Notes under the pieces: generated by a model | What the model was told of the DNA's origin: nothing | Database searches by the model: none | The model's input: only the letters and a program-made list of their open reading frames with translations | Made by a program: the position numbers and the translations under genes | Shown: piece after piece, positions 61,110-64,000 of the stretch | Numbering within the stretch: the stretch's first letter is position 1 | Layout: the number at the start of each line of letters is the position of its first letter | Assembly: GCA_005880805.1 (NCBI GenBank) | Contig: VBFZ01000026.1 | Span: 1 to 64,000 of the forward strand | DNA length: 64,000 nucleotides | Origin: Chloroflexota bacterium | Lineage (GTDB): Bacteria > Chloroflexota > Limnocylindria > Limnocylindrales > CSP1-4 | Direction of reading: 5' to 3'

Positions 61110-61207
61110 CTCCCTCGACGCCCCCTCCGCGCTTGACAGTCGGACTATCGTTCGTCGTGACTGAAAACGTCAAGCCTCATCGTTGAGCCCTGCGGAGGAG
61201 GCAGGGG
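61110..61207. promoter_or_regulatory. Divergent LacI / dehydrogenase control region
   Basis: The 98-base gap contains TTGACA (61133-61138) on the plus strand and, on the minus strand, TTGACG (61168-61173) with GATAGT 18 bases downstream. CTTGAC (61132-61137) and GTCAAG (61169-61174) form an inverted pair, with GAAAACGTCAAG as a possible LacI-type site. A good -10 for the plus strand is not obvious. Confidence 0.4.
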
Positions 61208-62341
61208 ATGGCGTTCGAGGCAGACGCGGCTGGGAGGGCCATGGGCGTCCTGGCACAGGACCTCACTGCGATGAGCTCGGCTCTGTTTCCAGCGCCCGGG
61301 ACGACCGCGCCCGAGTTCCCGACCGTGTTTGGACGGGAGCTGGTGGGCGAGCTCCCCAACTTCGCGTACCGGCCATACCTCGTCGTCACGATGTCCGACC
61401 TGTGGCCGGCCTTCGAGCACTTCTTCGACTCGCACCTCGCGGCGGTCTACGAGGTCAAGACGCTCGACCTTGACCAGCTGACGGCTGACGCGCAGGCTCT
61501 CCCGGCGCTGGGCAGCATCATCGGCCTGGGGGGCGGGCAGGCGATCGACGTCGCCAAGTTCTTCTCGTGGAGCCGGCGGCTGCCGCTGTTCCAGGTCCCG
61601 ACCGCAATGACCACCAACGCTCCATTCGGTCACCGGCCGCTGCTCAGGACGGGCGGCAAGGCGGTGGCCATCGGGTACGCCGTCCCACAGGGCGTCTACG
61701 TCGATTTCGACGTGATCCGGAGCGCACCGCCACTCCTGAACCGCAGCGGGGTCGGCGATGTCCTCTGCTACCACACCGCACATTTCGACTGGAAGCTCGC
61801 TCACGAGACCGGCAAGGAGGAGCACCGATGGCCGTATGACGAGAAGCTCGTCGCGGAGGCGCGCGAGCGCTTCGATCTGGTCTTCGCACATCTCGACGAC
61901 ATCCGCGACGTGACCGACGAGGGCATCCGGGCGCTGATGCTGGCGCACCGCTGGGGAGGGGCCGCCTTCCACAACGCGGGCTGGAACTCGCGGCACATGG
62001 ACGGTGTCGATCACTGCTACCTGTACGCCCTCGAATACGTGACGGGCGGCAGGCATTTCATCCACGGCCAGGCGGTCGGGCTTGGCACGTACGTCGGGGC
62101 CGTGCTCCAGGACAACGAGCCTGAGAAGGTCCTCGGGGCGTTCCAGCGGCTCGGTGTCGACATCCGGCCCGAGGCCATGGGGATCACCTGGGACGACGCC
62201 GCGACCGCGATGCGCCGGCTGGCGTGGTACGTACGCTATGCCGACCTCTGGTACACGATCGCCGACGTGCGACCAGTGACGGACGAGGTCGTCGAAGCCG
62301 TGCGCACGGGGTTGTATGACACGTTTGGGGCGGCCGCATGA
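61208..62341 (+). CDS. Iron-containing/glycerol-1-phosphate-type dehydrogenase
   Basis: A 377-residue dehydrogenase related to sn-glycerol-1-phosphate dehydrogenases and iron-type alcohol dehydrogenases. GLGGGQAIDVAKFFSW is the nucleotide-binding motif, LFQVPTAMTTNAPF follows, and metal ligands are suggested by DVLCYHTAHFDWKLAH and HFIHGQAVGLGTYVG. GGAGGAGG lies 7 bases before the ATG. The substrate is probably a polyol or its phosphate imported by the adjacent ABC system. The LacI gene is divergent. Confidence 0.88.
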   Translation: MAFEADAAGRAMGVLAQDLTAMSSALFPAPGTTAPEFPTVFGRELVGELPNFAYRPYLVVTMSDLWPAFEHFFDSHLAAVYEVKTLDLDQLTADAQALPALGSIIGLGGGQAIDVAKFFSWSRRLPLFQVPTAMTTNAPFGHRPLLRTGGKAVAIGYAVPQGVYVDFDVIRSAPPLLNRSGVGDVLCYHTAHFDWKLAHETGKEEHRWPYDEKLVAEARERFDLVFAHLDDIRDVTDEGIRALMLAHRWGGAAFHNAGWNSRHMDGVDHCYLYALEYVTGGRHFIHGQAVGLGTYVGAVLQDNEPEKVLGAFQRLGVDIRPEAMGITWDDAATAMRRLAWYVRYADLWYTIADVRPVTDEVVEAVRTGLYDTFGAAA

Positions 62342-62391
62342 GGGCGGCGTCCGGACGGATGGACTGAGCAAGCAGGGCAAGGAGGAGGTCG

Positions 62392-63651
62392 ATGATCCAG
62401 CGCATGAATGGCAAGTCGGGATCGCGCTTCGGCGCGCTGCTGGCTGCCACAGCCATGGTCTTCGCAGCGTGCGCAGGACTCGGTGCGTCGCCGACACCGA
62501 GCGCGGGCGCCGCCCCTCAGTGCGGACCCGCGAACGCAGCAGCCGGCACGAAGCACGTCTGCATCGTGAACAAGAACATGACCGATGACGAGATCAAGAG
62601 CGCGGTCGCCAAGGAGGGCAACCTTGTCGTCGCGAACTGGACGTACACGGCCAACGACGAGCTCGTCAAGCAGTTCAAGGCGTATGTGAAGACGACGTAC
62701 GGGGCCGACATCCAGTTCACCTACGAGGGCTCACAGGCGCCTAGCGTCTACCTGACGAAGCTGTATGCGGCGCAGAAGGGTGGCAATCCCTCGCCCTACG
62801 ACGTGATGGCGATCGAGGAAAACTACTGGTCCGAGGCGATGTCGAACAACGCCGTCGACAGTTACCTCCCTTCGGACCTCGTCCCCAACCAGAAGCTCGT
62901 CCTCGACACGTTCCAGCACGTGCCCACGTCGATCGGGTTCCAGTCAACCGCCTTCCCGGCGGTCGTGTACGAGGGTTCGAAAGCGCCCTTCCTGAAGAGC
63001 CTCAAGGACCTGGCCAACCCGGCTCTGAAGGGCAAGATCACGTTGCCCGTTTCGGGCGACATCACGGCCGGCGGTTTCCTCCTTGGCCTTGCCGCGGAGA
63101 TGGGCAAGGACTACAAGGACCCCGCCCAGATGAAAGAGGTCGTCGACTGGATGGCCGCGAACATCGCCCCGAACGTCCTCAAGTACACCTCCGACTCGTC
63201 CGAGATGCAGCAGCTGCTGCGCTCCGGCGCGGCGTACGCCGTGACGTTCTGGAACAGCCTCGCCCGGCTCGAGTACTTCAGCGGCAAGAACAACGATGCG
63301 AAATTGTTGCTGCCCTCGGCGATCTACCCCGTCAACGGCTATCTGTGGATTCCCAGGGGTGCGCCGCACCCGGTTCTGGCTCAGATCTTCATCAACTGGC
63401 GCCTCGGCCCCGACGTGCAGTTCCCCAACAAGTGGCCGATCGACCACGGTCCATGGAGCGAGTTGAGCGAAGGCTTCCTGGGCCCGGACTACGTGTCCCA
63501 GGTGCCGGACTGGTTTACCAAGGACTACTTCAGCTACTTCCCGACCCTCGACCAGATCAAGACGCAGTTCAAGACGGTCGACTGGGACGCTTACAACAAG
63601 GGCGTCAAGCAGTGGATGGACTACTACGCCCAGAAGACCGGGCAGGGCTAG
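62392..63651 (+). CDS. ABC substrate-binding lipoprotein, PotD-like
   Basis: A 419-residue lipoprotein with a signal peptide ending VFAACAGL and a family 1 binding-protein fold (EGNLVVANWTYTANDELVKQFK, MAIEENYWSEAMSN, LKGKITLPVSGDITAGG, VNGYLWIPRGAPHP). It resembles the PotD/spermidine-putrescine type in layout, although context with a LacI regulator and dehydrogenases suggests a polyol-like or other ligand. A strong GGAGG site precedes the ATG. The permease gene follows. Confidence 0.92.
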   Translation: MIQRMNGKSGSRFGALLAATAMVFAACAGLGASPTPSAGAAPQCGPANAAAGTKHVCIVNKNMTDDEIKSAVAKEGNLVVANWTYTANDELVKQFKAYVKTTYGADIQFTYEGSQAPSVYLTKLYAAQKGGNPSPYDVMAIEENYWSEAMSNNAVDSYLPSDLVPNQKLVLDTFQHVPTSIGFQSTAFPAVVYEGSKAPFLKSLKDLANPALKGKITLPVSGDITAGGFLLGLAAEMGKDYKDPAQMKEVVDWMAANIAPNVLKYTSDSSEMQQLLRSGAAYAVTFWNSLARLEYFSGKNNDAKLLLPSAIYPVNGYLWIPRGAPHPVLAQIFINWRLGPDVQFPNKWPIDHGPWSELSEGFLGPDYVSQVPDWFTKDYFSYFPTLDQIKTQFKTVDWDAYNKGVKQWMDYYAQKTGQG

Positions 63652-63724
63652 ACCGCGTCAGTGGCCCGCGTCCATCTGGCTGACCGAGCGGCGGGACTCC
63701 GTCCCGGTTACGAGTATTAGAGTG

Positions 63725-63756
63725 GCTTCCTCTCTCGCTCCGGCGGGAGAGGAAGC
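63725..63756 (+). terminator. Strong hairpin after substrate-binding-protein gene
   Basis: GCTTCCTCTC (63725-63734) pairs perfectly with GAGAGGAAGC (63747-63756); three inner pairs extend the stem to 13 with a 6-base loop, and TCTTTC follows. It lies inside the operon between binding protein and permease, fitting a partial terminator or mRNA-protecting element. Confidence 0.65.
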
Positions 63757-63783
63757 TCTTTCATCGAACAGGCGATCGCGAGC

Positions 63784-64000
63784 ATGACGGGACAGCCTCT
63801 CTCGCTTCCGATCCCGGGCGTCGCGCCAGGGACCGCGCGCCGCGAGCGTCGTCGCGCCCTGACTGGGCTTGCGATGCTGCTTCCGGCGATCGTCGTATCG
63901 CTGCTCTTCCTCTATTACCCACTGGTGTTCATCGTCCAGATGAGCTTCACGCTGGCGAACACCTTTCTTTCGCCGGCGGGACCCACCGCGACGCTCGAGA
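63784..64000 (+). CDS. ABC transporter permease (3' truncated by window edge)
   Basis: The first 72 codons of a permease (starts MTGQPLSLPIPGVAPG) are visible. After a basic N-terminus, a membrane segment LLPAIVVSLLFLYYPLVFIV followed by QMSFT is the typical first helix of PotB-like importer permeases. The start is assigned to ATG 63784, without a strong ribosome binding site. The rest lies beyond the window. Confidence 0.85.
   Translation, partial: MTGQPLSLPIPGVAPGTARRERRRALTGLAMLLPAIVVSLLFLYYPLVFIVQMSFTLANTFLSPAGPTATLE

Noticed and set aside
61133..61162. Strong plus-strand promoter for the iron-type dehydrogenase
   Set aside because: TTGACA is perfect but no acceptable -10 lies at 16-18 bases.

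Overview
The window is 64 kb of very GC-rich, gene-dense bacterial chromosome. Gene content (ECF sigma factors with C-terminal extensions, DUF4032 and YceI proteins, proline-rich lipoproteins, PAS/GAF kinases, F420/flavin-type oxidoreductases, many GTG starts, apparently leaderless genes) points to an uncultured terrestrial bacterium, most likely Chloroflexota (Limnocylindria-like) or a deep Actinomycetota relative. No marker gene fixes the phylum, so this is an inference. There are no rRNA genes, insertion sequences, phage genes or CRISPR arrays. One tRNA (Arg, anticodon TCG) is present.

Layout. 1-5.8 kb: the 3' part of a UvrA-like ATPase, an ECF42-type sigma factor with its YCII partner, a two-META-domain lipoprotein and small proteins. 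5.8-8.9 kb: a berberine-bridge-type FAD oxidoreductase and a GHKL ATPase fused to an HExxH motif. 8.9-20.2 kb: one long minus-strand operon, read from ortA at 20.15 kb. It encodes 2-amino-4-oxopentanoate thiolase (OrtA, OrtB), a complete sugar-type ABC importer, an N-acyl-D-amino-acid deacylase-like amidohydrolase, a second amidohydrolase, a SnoaL-like protein, an LLM flavin oxidoreductase and an XRE-cupin regulator. 20.3-30.3 kb: a second FAD oxidoreductase, then a self-contained PTS operon (MtlR-type regulator, EIIC, EIIB, EIIA-HPr fusion, unknown protein, oversized MDR dehydrogenase, PfkB kinase, enzyme I). 30.4-46 kb: small regulators and enzymes, including an ArsR-SRPBCC pair, a SigG-like ECF factor facing a STAS protein, a third FAD oxidoreductase coupled to a DrrAB-type exporter, MFS, thioredoxin, pirin, a sugar-dehydrogenase-like lipoprotein, YceI, DUF2171 and a frameshifted thioesterase. 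46-51.3 kb: a bicupin, a 962-residue sensor kinase and a DUF4032 protein. 51.6-54.4 kb: tRNA-Arg, small ORFs, and an XRE-TPR regulator with a truncated XRE paralogue divergent from a 39-residue secreted peptide gene. 54.4-57.2 kb: a KdpDE-like two-component system. 57.3-64 kb: aldose epimerase, proline dehydrogenase, SDR, LacI regulator, iron-type/glycerol-1-phosphate-type dehydrogenase and the start of a further ABC importer.

The two most interesting systems are: (a) the ortAB operon, where the thiolase that makes or uses D-alanine sits with an importer and a D-amino-acid deacylase homologue but without the rest of the ornithine pathway; and (b) the XRE-TPR / tiny secreted peptide locus, whose architecture resembles RRNPP peptide-pheromone systems. 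Both functions are inferred from sequence and context only.
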